Positions 33,957-43,805 of a stretch of DNA of 64,000 nt are shown in pieces. Under the pieces are notes generated by a model. The model ran no database searches, was not told the DNA's origin, and saw nothing but the letters and a program-made list of their open reading frames with translations. The stretch's first letter is position 1, and each line of letters starts with the position of its first letter. This DNA comes from Incurvaria masculella (Eukaryota; Arthropoda; Insecta; Lepidoptera; Incurvariidae). The stretch covers positions 9,199,001 to 9,263,000 of the forward strand of contig OX335652.1 in the NCBI GenBank assembly GCA_946894095.1. Reading direction: 5' to 3'. Made by a program: the position numbers and the translations under genes.

Positions 33957-34369
33957 ACCAGATGAAGAACAAATTAAACTCCGTTCCCTGGAAAGCCAGT
34001 CGTTCGCTTAGCACTGATGTCTTTATAGAAAAATCCATGAATGTCTCAGATGAGGATCTTGTGGAAATCTAAAATAATAAACATATTTTGAAATTCTTAT
34101 CATTTCCACGTGTCACCTAATATGTGATTAACTACACCCAAAATAAAAATAAAAACAAATTTGCAAACACTAGACATGCCAGCCCTAGTTGTTTTAAAAT
34201 AAAGTTTACTTTTATTAAATACTTAAATTAAAATCTAAATAAAAATTATTAGAACTAATCTTTTATCGTTGCTTGTGCCAACCCTGTTTGTGCCCAACAA
34301 GCTTTGAAGTCAGCTGAAAAAAAAATTAATTTATGTGCATGCACGTATACGTGGAATGTGATTACATTG

Positions 34370-35917
34370 CTCTTCTTGTCCTTGATGGCGGTATTTCCTT
34401 AGATGAAAAAGGAAGGTATTTCCACATTTTTCAACAAAACAAGAGGGCATTTTGTTAATACTTTGAAATCTCGCCCAACTGAATTTATGACAAGCGTTTA
34501 CTGACGTCTGACACCGAATGAGAGCAACTGCGCTGGGCGAGCGTAGTTTTGACGGACCAATACATTTGATTAGTCATCTATCCATTTCTTTTTCATCTAA
34601 GGGTTCACTTAGATGTTTTTCTTCTACTTATTTTTAGTAGGGATATTATATCCCTGTTCGAAATCGGTCCCTTTAGAGACTCTTTTCTGATCTTTTTCAT
34701 GTAAGCTCGATCAATCAAAATTTTTGGGTTGGGTTCTCTCCAAAAGCAGGCGGTCAGTTACTTCCAAACGAGGGCGGGTTGCCACCGCATTCTGCGTCGC
34801 GACATGACCACAGGGATTATTGGTGTTGACCTTAATTTCGGACGCCATATCGCGGATAAAGCTAAGCTCGACTCAAAAATACTGGTGATCCTCAAGAGGA
34901 CTCGCATTTGGGGGACGACTTAGCTCAGTACCTTCTACACTACCTGGACTCGACACAGCGTCGGGCCGTGCGTCTCGTCGACGAATCCGAAGTATCCCTG
35001 AATTAGAGAGTCGTACCCTTTCTATCTTCGGTCAGCGCGGAACAGGCAGAGAATACCCAAATTCACAGTCGATATTACAAAAATAAGAACCTATCCATTT
35101 GTTCGATATTCATCGAGTTTTCGCGGCACGACACACCTTGACACAACAATACAGATTAGGTTAGGTTAGGATTCCCTGTTGGGGAAAAGACCGATCAACA
35201 AGTGGCATCCCCAAGACGTCTGGCAACATTATAGCGGAAGAGCGATTCGAGCGCCACCGACGAGAGTTCAGTTCGCAACCTACACGCTCAGGGGCGGACA
35301 TTGACGTGAGCTCAAGAGAACGCTTCCTCGCGGCCAAGATTCTCATACCTCCGGCGGGCTAGCCCCCAAAACCACAATCGGTGCTCGCAATTTCCAGTGC
35401 GAAGTGTAGCGGTACCCTCACCAAAAGAGGAATGCGCGGGCGCAACAGACACCACGGCTGCCAGAGGGTAGCCGCACACAAGTACAGAGGAGTGGAGCAT
35501 CGAAGGCTCTGAACAGGTAACGACCAATACTACACCACACTCCTCACACAGACAACATTCTTTAGATCCTTTATCTGTAGGGTAGGTAAACAATGGAATC
35601 AATTTCCTTGCAGACAGATTTCCCCCAATGTCCAACCTGGGGTCCTTTAAACATGGTGTGAAGAAGCACCTGGCCTGCCGGCATGGTTATCGCAGCGCCC
35701 CTGAAAATTCGAAAGCCCATGGGCGTCGTCGGGCGATAATGATAGTAGGGAAAGTTTGCTAACGTAACGCAGTGTTTAATAGAGATCACAAAAGTCAACA
35801 GATGGCGTTGCAACTCACATTTGAGAATACATTAAATACAAACCAATGAATATTAATGATATTTTTTATTTCCAATGATATTACTTAATTTATAGTTAAA
35901 ATGTAAAGTTTTCATCA
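34370..35917. other. Interval of LINE debris
   Basis: 34395-34606 has weakly mirrored ends (CTTAGATGAAAAAGGAAGG / CTTTTTCATCTAAGGG) and may be a small MITE. 34935-35110 contains a LINE C-terminal stub (YLDSTQRRAVRLVDESEVSL, then stops). 35158-35172 holds three TTAGG units. 35560-35735 is a second LINE stub, listed separately. 35200-35560 is a G+C-moderate stretch with no recognised frame. Confidence 0.5.
35560..35735 (+). pseudogene. LINE C-terminal stub
   Basis: It encodes FICRVGKQWNQFPCRQISPN with frameshifts after it, and matches 8420-8605 at the DNA level (TTTATCTGTAGGGTAGGTAA; GAAGAAGCACCTGGCCTGCC; AAGCCCATGGGCGTCGTCGG). Confidence 0.75.
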
Positions 35918-36368
35918 AAATCAAAAATCAAAATCATTTATTGCCGTATCACTTAAAATTGTACAAATGTGTGAACAAACGGTACTTTACAAAGTTAAAT
36001 TAAGGTGTGGCAATAGAGTTTCGCATTTTTTGCGAGTACTCAGGTGTGTAGAAATAAAATACATCATACATCAAGTGCATATTACATAACAATAAAAAAA
36101 ACATTATTACCTAACCTTTATTATCGTTGTTAAACTCAGTTACGTTGTAGTAAGCTTTAGTTTGTAGCCAGGCTTTCAGCTGTCTTTTAAAGATAACAGG
36201 GCTTTGGCACCGTTTTAAACCTTGAGGAAGTTTATTAAAAATCGTAGTCGCTGAATGTGTTGTGCTTTTTAACACCAGTGTTGTTCTTACGGGAGCCTTG
36301 TACAGGTTGCCAGCTTCACATTGACGCGTATTATATCTTCTCCTCCTCCATCTTGCCTGCCTAGGCAA
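35918..36368 (-). mobile_element. 3' end of another LINE, reversed
   Basis: On the - strand, 36368-36111 encodes GNLYKAPVRTTLVLKSTTHS, then ATTIFNKLPQGLKRCQSP and a KRQLKAWL ending. This is the NKLP-type C-terminus of a CR1-like ORF2. The 3'UTR runs to about 35918 and ends in repeated TTTGAT units (AAAATCAAAAATCAAAATCA on the + strand). 5'-truncated. Confidence 0.82.
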
Positions 36369-37184
36369 AATTTGGAATGAGGCTTAGTTTAATAACGGTG
36401 TAACTAGTTCTGGTAGTGACGGGAGATGGCGCTGGTTAGAAATGTCGGAAGAACAGCGAACATAAGAAGTATTTAGCGAGTTTTGTACGTTGTGTGACGT
36501 TAGCAGTTTATCCCTACTATCATTTCGGTCAGTAGTAAGCAAATTCGTAAGCGAACGGACTCGCCGGCGATTCCGACATTTCATGTACCCAGTGGCTACA
36601 CCGCCCCCATTACGGTTGCCACTCCCTTGCATTCTTCCTCACAGATTTTGGCAGTGTATGATTACCTCAGAGAATAAAGCGGTGACGGGGCTCCGAGGGG
36701 ACTGTCCGAAAATTCGTATTATTATGTTATTAGCCTCATTTAGAGCTGCGCGGGTCGGCGGAGGCGGGGGAGGGCGGAAAGTTTGTTTTCCGCACGATTT
36801 TGTTGTTTCTCTTTCCGTTTTCCTTCCGGGAGGGAAATGAGAATGGACCCTTAATATGCTAATATATTGCATAAAATATTAGGAATAAAATTTTTTTTGC
36901 TTCAATTAACTTTAGTTGTTAGCTGAAATAAACATTGCCCTGTTTATAATATAATACTTTGATATATGTAACATGCCAAATGAAACACCGCTTACCAACC
37001 GGAAAATGCATTATTCACAAGATAATGCAATATTAATATAAACGTAATAATATTATACGTTTAATACGTTTTGAAATAGCCATTTGCATTACTTATTTTT
37101 TATGATGACTCCCAGCAGCATCTTAAATTCTTCATCTCGGCGAGAGTTTCTCGTCGGCTCTTCTTCATGTGCACTTTTTTTACG
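36369..37184. other. No recognised gene; G-rich patch at 36748-36780
   Basis: The frames on both strands (36490-36840 +, 36384-36632 -, 36639-36872 -) overlap each other and show no domain. Confidence 0.4.
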
Positions 37185-37490
37185 AAACACGGATGGCTGA
37201 TACCAACAAAACTGCCGTTATTATATTAGCCCAATACACCACATTCCCGAAGGAATTCGTTACTGGATTGAAACCAGGGACAATTTTTCATTGCCGCTTC
37301 GGCCATCTTGTCATCCAATACGATGGTACCAACTCGGGCGGGATCAAACCCTATCTCCTAGTAAATGAAGGGGACCTACAGTTTTACATGTATTCCGAAC
37401 CATGGAGCAGCTTGCATTCGTGACGAAATACATATTTCCAACTCAGATAGAGAAAGAAAGTGGTGCATGAACAGGGTGAGGATTTGAACT
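37185..37490 (-). mobile_element. SINE-A, long copy, reversed
   Basis: It is collinear with 61885-62290: GGATGGCTGATACCAACAAA, ATTAGCCCAATACACCACAT, GATGGTACCAACTCGGGCGG, GGGGACCTACAGTTTTACAT and AGAGAAAGAAAGTGGTGCAT. The tRNA-like head end (about 37470-37490) has decayed. The 84-residue frame here is SINE sequence. Confidence 0.85.
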
Positions 37491-37609
37491 AGCGGTGGCA
37501 CGTACGAGTATTTCTGGATACTTAGTACGATGAGTACGGTGACAAAAAATACTAGTGACAGTAACTAATCACAAAATATCTACAGGGACAGAATAAAAGC
37601 ACAAAATCT

Positions 37610-37830
37610 CTGGTTCATCTCGGAAATCCCTTCGTGCCGTTTCTAACACCGCTCAACGCGTAACAGCAAGGAATGCAACCATTCACTGTCCACTTTAAAA
37701 AAATAAGAACCAACCAAGCGATCCCCAAGATCCTTTCTCTATTGGGTCGGTAAACAATGGAATTGAATCCTTGCCAAGGTGTTTCCCCCAAAGTGCAACC
37801 GGGCCCCCTAGTACGAACGCTATCGAGCAG
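37610..37830 (+). pseudogene. LINE C-terminal stub
   Basis: AAGATCCTTTCTCTATTGGG, CGGTAAACAATGGAATTGAA and GTTTCCCCCAAAGTGCAACC are the same family as 8420-8605 and 35560-35735. Frames are broken. Confidence 0.65.
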
Positions 37831-38690
37831 GCGCTATCGAGAAGCTGACATCGCCTGTCATAAATATTGTATGCGTTTGTCAGTTGGTATCGAAAGCGCT
37901 TTGGAAACCATCTATCAAACGCTAGAATTCCTGCCTATTTCGTTATTTACATTACTGTCATAAAGACCTATTTTATCTGTCTGTGGTAACTCATGGGCTG
38001 CTGAGAAATTGCAGGAATTTAATTTTCTATTTTCAAACATAATGTAATAATCGCGGGGTTGAATGTGTCTATAATCATGCAGTCACGTTTGCGAATGTTC
38101 CACGTGAAGTGACCTAGAGCCGATCCGGACGAACTTCAGTCCTGTCTTAAATGAACTGTTGACCTGAATGAAATAGAAATTAACTGACGGATGATGCTTG
38201 TTTTTAATAATTACATTTATTTATTTAGCAGTAATTAAAATACATGCACCACCGCGCAGTGACCCTCTGTATGAATATGGCGATAAATCCTTTGCGTTTC
38301 CAATAACTATCCTGCAGAGAAAAAAATATATAAAATGTCATCTTTACTCCAGCCAGTGGATCGGCCATTAATCCATGATGGCAGCACTTTAATTTTGAAT
38401 AATATTATTTACATTAAATAGTAATTTTCATTTCTTAAATTTTTTCAGCAGTTTGTAAATATTTTCCCGATCAATGGGGTTTTTTTTCATCTGGTAACAC
38501 ATGGCAACACCGTCAAAGTGACAGTAGCTAAATAATAACGCTCCGGGTTTTTGGCCCGTTTTGTGTATAATAGCGCTTCTAAGAGCATAAAAAGTATTTT
38601 ATACATTGCCAAATAACGCCCTGCAAATGTGTGAGTGTTATCTTGTGGAATAAATATCTCTAAATAACAATTTCGGTCAGTGTCTGTGCC
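37831..38690. other. AT-rich interval; may contain the 5' end of LINE-2
   Basis: No gene is recognised. Somewhere between about 38500 and 38800 the 5'UTR of the LINE that follows must begin; no target-site duplication was found to fix it. Confidence 0.4.
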
Positions 38691-38831
38691 CCGCATCAAC
38701 AAGCAAAAACTGCAACTCATCGAAGTAACCAAGTTGGTAGTATTCATACTGTACACTAGGTGGCGCTGGTCTCCTGCTCAGTACCTACGTACGAATAGAC
38801 CACAACAATTTCATCGCCACTAAAATCTAAA

Positions 38832-39809
38832 ATGATTTGTTTTTGCTGCGAACAATCTGTCGACGAAACACACAAAGTAAAATGCACCGGCTGCCGTCGG
38901 GCCTGGCATTTTTCTTGTGTCAATCTGACTGAATCAGAATTCGGCAAAATGCTCCCTATGAACAGGGCGAAATGGCGATGCAATGAATGTAAATCTAAAA
39001 GTACTACAAAAAAAGGCCTCGCTGTATCCTCCCCAGTGCCTGTTGATCCCTGCACAGGTGACTCATCGTTAAATTTTCCTTCGCCCCAGCCATCCATGAT
39101 TAATATCGACACTAATGCTTTAATTACCTACTTTGAGTCGAAACTGGAAGCGATGCGTGTCGATCACAGGGAAGCTATTGCAGCTGTTCATAACAAGCTG
39201 GACACGCTTACGCAAGCTACAAACGAATGGAAGGCACAGATGGAGTCACTTATTCACACCGTGGATACACTCAAGGAAGAAAATGCAGGCCTCCACCAGG
39301 AAATACTAACCCTAAAAGAAAACTATGACGATTTGGAGCAGCGGGCGAGACTATGCAACATTGATGTTCAAAATGTTCCGGAACAAAAGGGCGAGAACCT
39401 CTTGAATATTATTGAAAACATCGGAACATTGATCAACGTGCCGCTCCCGAGTAGCTGCGTCGTCGCAGTCCATCGTGTCGCTCGTGGCCACACATCGCCC
39501 GGGGACCGTCCGCGCAACATTGTTGTGCAGTTGGCGACCAAGCGCCTTCGCGATGACGTCATCGCGGCTGCGCGCGCCCGTCGCGGACTAACCACGGAAC
39601 AACTTAAGCTCAACTCGGCATCAACAAAATTCTACGTCAACGAGCATCTTACGTTAAAAAATAAAATTTTATTTGCTAAAGCTCGGTCCACAGGCTCTGC
39701 TAAGCAGTATAGATATGTATGGATCCGAAACGGGAGCATACTAGCAAAAAAAGATGACGATTCGCGCGTTGTAGTGATCCGCCGTGACGCAGACTTAACA
39801 AAACTGTGA
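38832..39809 (+). CDS. LINE-2 ORF1: PHD finger, coiled coil, RRM-like protein
   Basis: A 325-residue protein. Residues 1-54 form a PHD zinc finger: Cys3/Cys6, Cys18/Cys21, His26/Cys29 and Cys50/Cys53 (C4HC3), with the usual Trp48 before the last pair. Residues about 95-185 are strongly helical with heptads (KLEAMRVDHREAIAAVHNKL; LKEENAGLHQEILTLKENY), a likely oligomerisation coiled coil. Residues 188-325 resemble the RRM and C-terminal domains of LINE ORF1 (IDVQNVPEQKGENLL; VHRVAR; FYVNEHLTLKNKILFAKAR; YVWIRNGSILAKKDD). PHD-containing ORF1 proteins are known in some LINE families. It ends in a TGA that is followed, in the same frame, by another 326 open codons. Confidence 0.88.
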   Translation: MICFCCEQSVDETHKVKCTGCRRAWHFSCVNLTESEFGKMLPMNRAKWRCNECKSKSTTKKGLAVSSPVPVDPCTGDSSLNFPSPQPSMINIDTNALITYFESKLEAMRVDHREAIAAVHNKLDTLTQATNEWKAQMESLIHTVDTLKEENAGLHQEILTLKENYDDLEQRARLCNIDVQNVPEQKGENLLNIIENIGTLINVPLPSSCVVAVHRVARGHTSPGDRPRNIVVQLATKRLRDDVIAAARARRGLTTEQLKLNSASTKFYVNEHLTLKNKILFAKARSTGSAKQYRYVWIRNGSILAKKDDDSRVVVIRRDADLTKL

Positions 39810-39812
39810 GAC

Positions 39813-40790
39813 GTGTGGCCTGCATCCCAACCTGCACTCGTGTTCACTTTCGCTATTGCTATGTTAGTACTTAACGTAACTAGAATGCCTCTATTAAATC
39901 TAAGGCTCCTATTACTCGTACCTCATTACATGGCTGCCTGGCGACCTTATTTGAGCGCCTTATGCTTTTCTTTAAGCAATTGTAAATCTTACCGTCAACG
40001 CTTTGCGTTGTTTGCATTGTTTCAATTACGATATATTTTTGTAAAACTATATTTACCCACACTCATGTTTTCTCTGTACACTTATTACTCTTATTACTCT
40101 ACTGTTTTCAACGTTGTATTCATTCTGTGTACTAAATGTGTCTCTACTGATACTGATATAATAATGCTCTGTAGATTAGTGTTTATTAGTTGTATCATAA
40201 CCATACTCAGACCATTCGTGCCAAGGTGGAATATAATAAAATATCCCGTGTGTGCTGCTCTGCTATGGATCTTGTGTAAAAACGTCTATTCAGAAAATAG
40301 TATTGTGTTAGGCTCAGTGCTGTCTAGCTATTATTATTGTGTACCTACTTACATAATGTTACCTCCCTATGTTTACCACTCTCATTATTATCCTAGTGCC
40401 TTGAACGTTGAACCTATTCTGTTTACTGTTTTTGTTTTTGCTTATACTTACTTAATAATGATACATTGGCCGTGTGTGCTTATTAATTTTAATATTACCG
40501 TACTCGAGTCATTCCTGCCAAAGTGGAATATAGAAAAATATAGTAACTTAAGGATGTCGTGTAAAAAGATATATTTAGAAAATAGTATTATATTGTACTC
40601 AGTACTGTCTAGCTATTATGGTGTTCTTACATACATATTAAATTCATTGCGGGATTATGAAGTGCTAGCCAAGAATTATCCAAACAACAATTATTTTATA
40701 TTCTGCATAATGTTGGTTACAATTTCGTTACCTGAAATGCCACAGTTCGCTCCCGAAATTTGTGTTCGCTTACTTTTCTCTTCACCATGA
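39813..40790 (+). CDS. ORFX: hydrophobic open frame between ORF1 and ORF2 of LINE-2
   Basis: Directly after the ORF1 stop, the same frame stays open to 40790. The first ATG is at 39861 (309 codons to the stop); from 39813 there are 325. I recognise no family. The product is rich in Leu, Ile, Tyr, Val, Phe and Ser, with several stretches long enough to cross a membrane. An internal duplication is visible at protein level: VPRWNIIKYP..NVYSENSIVLGSVLSSYYYCVPTY and LPKWNIEKYS..KIYLENSIILYSVLSSYYGVLTY. The TGA stop overlaps the ORF2 start as ATGA. Alternatives: a non-coding U-rich spacer that is open by chance, or a readthrough extension of ORF1. Translation is an inference. Confidence 0.55.
   Translation: MWPASQPALVFTFAIAMLVLNVTRMPLLNLRLLLLVPHYMAAWRPYLSALCFSLSNCKSYRQRFALFALFQLRYIFVKLYLPTLMFSLYTYYSYYSTVFNVVFILCTKCVSTDTDIIMLCRLVFISCIITILRPFVPRWNIIKYPVCAALLWILCKNVYSENSIVLGSVLSSYYYCVPTYIMLPPYVYHSHYYPSALNVEPILFTVFVFAYTYLIMIHWPCVLINFNITVLESFLPKWNIEKYSNLRMSCKKIYLENSIILYSVLSSYYGVLTYILNSLRDYEVLAKNYPNNNYFIFCIMLVTISLPEMPQFAPEICVRLLFSSP
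40128..40640 (+). repeat. Imperfect in-frame tandem repeat inside ORFX
   Basis: Anchors are CCAAGGTGGAATATA (40221) and CCAAAGTGGAATATA (40518), 297 bp apart, and AGAAAATAGTATT (40292 and 40577), 285 bp apart. Both spacings, and the 12-bp indel between them, are multiples of three, so the frame survives. Confidence 0.8.
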
Positions 40791-43657
40791 CTTCATCGTG
40801 TTTCTCAGTTTACTATCAAAACTGTGGTGGTTTAAGGACTAAGACTCAAGATCTTTATTTTAATGTACTGTCCAATAGCTACGACATAATTATACTAACT
40901 GAAACTTGGCTGGTACCCAGTCTAAACACAGCCGAATTTATTGATACACGATACATAGTATTCCGACATGACAGGAACCGGGATTTAACTGGTAAAAGGG
41001 ATGGTGGTGGGGTTTTAATTGCCGTTCGCAAGGACCTATGTGCGACCCGTAGAGAAGACTGGGAAAATGCACAGATTGAAGAGATTTTCATTTCCATACC
41101 AATTCATTCCGTTTATCTTATCATCTGCGCAGTTTATATACCTCCAGCATCTCATGTTGGCATTTACGAGTCATTTCTAAGCAGCCTGGAACAGGTGTTG
41201 GTAGATAACAGTAACTCTCATTGTGTAGTAGGGGACTTCAACTTACCTGGTATTTCTTGGATATTCTCCGGTTGTTCTGGTTCTGGTGTTCCGAACATAA
41301 GTAGATTACCCGTCGGTTGTCCCTCGTCGGCACTGTTACGAAAAATGTCATACCTAGGCCTGCAGCAGTTCAATTCCATTAAAAATGTTAATGATAGATG
41401 CCTTGACCTCCTTCTCAGCAACCGTGAATTGAGTACTTACCATGTTGATTCCCCACTACTGCCTGAAGATAGACACCATCCAGCTCTATTTTTCCAAGTA
41501 CCACATTTACTTCCGAAAAAATTAAAAAGTAAATATTTATGTAAACCCAATTTTAGAAAGGCGGACTACAATGCAATAAATGAGGCAATAATGGATATTC
41601 ACTGGGAAAATGAAATCGCAGAATTATCGGTTGAACAGTCACTTAAGACTTTTTATACCTATGTTCGTGATATTATTGAGAAGCATGTACCTCTCCAACA
41701 TCAGAAAAGTGATAAGTTTCCTGCTTGGTATACAACTAACTTAATAAAACTGGCTAGAAAAAGAGACAAGGTTTGGCTTAAATGGAAAATATATAAAAAT
41801 ATTTCAGACTATCGCAAATTCTCCCTTTTACGTTCTAATTTTAAAAAACTTGCTAGTGAATGTCATAAAAAATATTTTGATACAGTTGAAACATCGATGC
41901 AAAAAAATATCAAAAGTTTTTGGTCTTACGTTTCGTCATTAAGATCTTCCGACGACTATCCAGCAGTAATGTCTTTTGAAGGAATTAAATCAGACAATTG
42001 TCAAGATATTTGTAATATGTTTTCTCGGTTTTTCAAATCCACATTTGAGCCATCTTCTATTGACCAACATCATGATGTGGAAGAACTTTTAAAGGATAAG
42101 CAATCAAAGGATTGGGGCACTGATTTTATCGATAAAATCACGTTAACAGAAGTCGGTGTGTATAGGGCACTCACCTTACTAGATCCTAATAAAGGAGCAG
42201 GACCTGATAAAATTCCACCTTACTTTCTTAAATACGCCTCAATATCTCTATGTGCTCCACTTACCTTGCTTTTTAACAAATGTTTGGCTGAAGGTTATTT
42301 TCCTGATGAATGGAAATTGGCCTATATAATTCCAGTGCACAAAGGGAACTCTCGTCAAAAAGTCGAAAATTATAGGCCTATTTCTATATTATCGGGAATA
42401 GCTAAGCTTTTTGAGAGGCTGGTACACGACCACGTCTATCCTGTACTTGCACCAAATATTATTGCACAACATCATGGGTTCGTCAAAGATAAATCGACAG
42501 CTAGTAACTTACTTATTTACTCCCATTTTTTATTCAAAAACATGGACCTTGGTCGACAAGTTGACGCAGTTTACTGTGACTTTAAAAAGGCCTTCGATAA
42601 AGTCGATCACCTTATACTCCTGCAAAAAATTATGTTTAACGGGATCAAGGGTAGCTTAATGAGATGGTTTGCTTCTTATCTTACTAATAGGCAACAAGCA
42701 GTGTCACTACGGGGCAATATCTCCAGTTGGGTTTCAGTTTCATCAGGTGTTCCGCAGGGATCAATTCTTGGCCCCTTACTTTTTATTATGTTTATTAATG
42801 ACGTTGTGAAATGCTTTTCTTATTGTAAATTTCTTTTATACGCTGATGATATCAAACTGTTTGCAACAGTGTGTACATTAAGTGACTGTTTACTGATTCA
42901 ACGTGATTTAGAACGATTCGAACATTTCTGCACTGAAAATAAAATTTCTTTAAATTTAAATAAATGTAATCAAATCACTTTTACGAAAAATAAAAAAGTA
43001 ATTTTTCACCAGTATCACATTGGAAGACATACCCTCGAGCGAGTTCACAGTATAAGAGATTTAGGTGTCATCTTTGACTCAAAACTGCACTTCGGTGAGT
43101 ACGTCGACAGTATTATAAATAAAGCTTTTAGTTTACTTGGATTTATAACTAGGACTAGCAGGTCTTTCAGGAAACTTGAAACGTTCTCACTTTTATATTT
43201 TACGCTTGTTCGTTCTCAACTTGAATATTGTACCCCAGTATGGAACCCTTTCTATGAGGTTTATTCTGATAGAATAGAGAGTGTGCAGAAAAAGTTTCTT
43301 AGATTTCTAAGTTTTAAAATGAATGATCGAAAGCGGTCTTATGCAAAAATGTTGATAGATTACAAGTTGTCCGCCCTTTCTAATCGGCGTGCACACTTTG
43401 ACCTAATAATGCTACATAAGATATGCAATAATGTTCTTGACAGTCCAAACCTGCTCCAACTTGTATGTCTTAGAGTACCGTCAAAAAACACCAGATGCAG
43501 TGACTTATTCCACCTTGGTCGGACACGCACCAACGCTGGCCTTAGGGACCCTTTGCATAGAATGTGTTCGCTTTATAATAAGAACTTATCTGACCTAGAC
43601 ATCTTCTTTGACTCTCAGCGCAACTTCAAGCACAAAATAAAAAACATGGCTCAATAG
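40787..43657 (+). CDS. LINE-2 ORF2: AP-like endonuclease and reverse transcriptase
   Basis: 956 residues from the ATG at 40787, which overlaps the ORFX stop (ATGA). Endonuclease: Asn12 (YYQNCGGLRTK), Glu39 (LTETWL), VYIPP at 116-120, GDFN at 149-152, and a histidine motif near EDRHHPALFF. RT: AYIIPVHKG, NYRPISIL, CDFKKAFDKVDH, SGVPQGSILGPLLF and LLYADDIKLF, with the catalytic aspartates intact. The C-terminal part ends in DPLHRMCSLYNKN..DIF, not the LWNSLP type of LINE-1. It would be the element's nicking and reverse-transcribing enzyme. The longer frame starting at 40760 begins with TTG, so 40787 is the better start. Confidence 0.93.
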   Translation: MTSSCFSVYYQNCGGLRTKTQDLYFNVLSNSYDIIILTETWLVPSLNTAEFIDTRYIVFRHDRNRDLTGKRDGGGVLIAVRKDLCATRREDWENAQIEEIFISIPIHSVYLIICAVYIPPASHVGIYESFLSSLEQVLVDNSNSHCVVGDFNLPGISWIFSGCSGSGVPNISRLPVGCPSSALLRKMSYLGLQQFNSIKNVNDRCLDLLLSNRELSTYHVDSPLLPEDRHHPALFFQVPHLLPKKLKSKYLCKPNFRKADYNAINEAIMDIHWENEIAELSVEQSLKTFYTYVRDIIEKHVPLQHQKSDKFPAWYTTNLIKLARKRDKVWLKWKIYKNISDYRKFSLLRSNFKKLASECHKKYFDTVETSMQKNIKSFWSYVSSLRSSDDYPAVMSFEGIKSDNCQDICNMFSRFFKSTFEPSSIDQHHDVEELLKDKQSKDWGTDFIDKITLTEVGVYRALTLLDPNKGAGPDKIPPYFLKYASISLCAPLTLLFNKCLAEGYFPDEWKLAYIIPVHKGNSRQKVENYRPISILSGIAKLFERLVHDHVYPVLAPNIIAQHHGFVKDKSTASNLLIYSHFLFKNMDLGRQVDAVYCDFKKAFDKVDHLILLQKIMFNGIKGSLMRWFASYLTNRQQAVSLRGNISSWVSVSSGVPQGSILGPLLFIMFINDVVKCFSYCKFLLYADDIKLFATVCTLSDCLLIQRDLERFEHFCTENKISLNLNKCNQITFTKNKKVIFHQYHIGRHTLERVHSIRDLGVIFDSKLHFGEYVDSIINKAFSLLGFITRTSRSFRKLETFSLLYFTLVRSQLEYCTPVWNPFYEVYSDRIESVQKKFLRFLSFKMNDRKRSYAKMLIDYKLSALSNRRAHFDLIMLHKICNNVLDSPNLLQLVCLRVPSKNTRCSDLFHLGRTRTNAGLRDPLHRMCSLYNKNLSDLDIFFDSQRNFKHKIKNMAQ

Positions 43658-43784
43658 GACTGCTATACTGTCACTCTAATTTATGTATAAATTAATTAGC
43701 GAGGAATAGGTTAGGATGCAGGTTAGTTCTATAGTCTTTTGTTAACTTACTGTTTTATTACTTTATCTGTATCTGTGTTTCCTC

Positions 43785-43805
43785 CAAATAAATAAATAAA
43801 TAAAC
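43785..43805 (+). repeat. (AAAT)n-type tail of LINE-2
   Basis: About four to five TAAA units close the element 130 bp after ORF2. Such a simple tail marks the 3' end of the retrotransposed copy. Confidence 0.85.

Larger units (their letters stand above)
29132..34369 (+). repeat. 2,619-bp head-to-tail tandem duplication
   Basis: 29132-31750 is followed immediately by a second copy, 31751-34369; at every position compared by eye the copies are identical. The unit contains the last 588 codons of ORF2, the 3'UTR, the ATTC tail and about 415 bp of sequence beyond the LINE. Inclusion of flank means the event was a DNA duplication after insertion, not a second retrotransposition. The junction shows only a 1-bp match (C). 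Confidence 0.95.
38700..43805 (+). mobile_element. Apparently intact LINE with an extra open frame (LINE-2 of this window)
   Basis: The order is 5'UTR (start uncertain), ORF1 38832-39809, ORFX 39813-40790, ORF2 40787-43657, a short 3'UTR and an (AAAT)n-type tail at 43785-43805. The coding regions have no internal stops and all visible catalytic residues are present, so the copy may be active or recently inserted. ORF2 places it in the Jockey/CR1 group, in a family different from LINE-1 (different ORF1 architecture, ORF2 sequence and tail). Confidence 0.9.
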
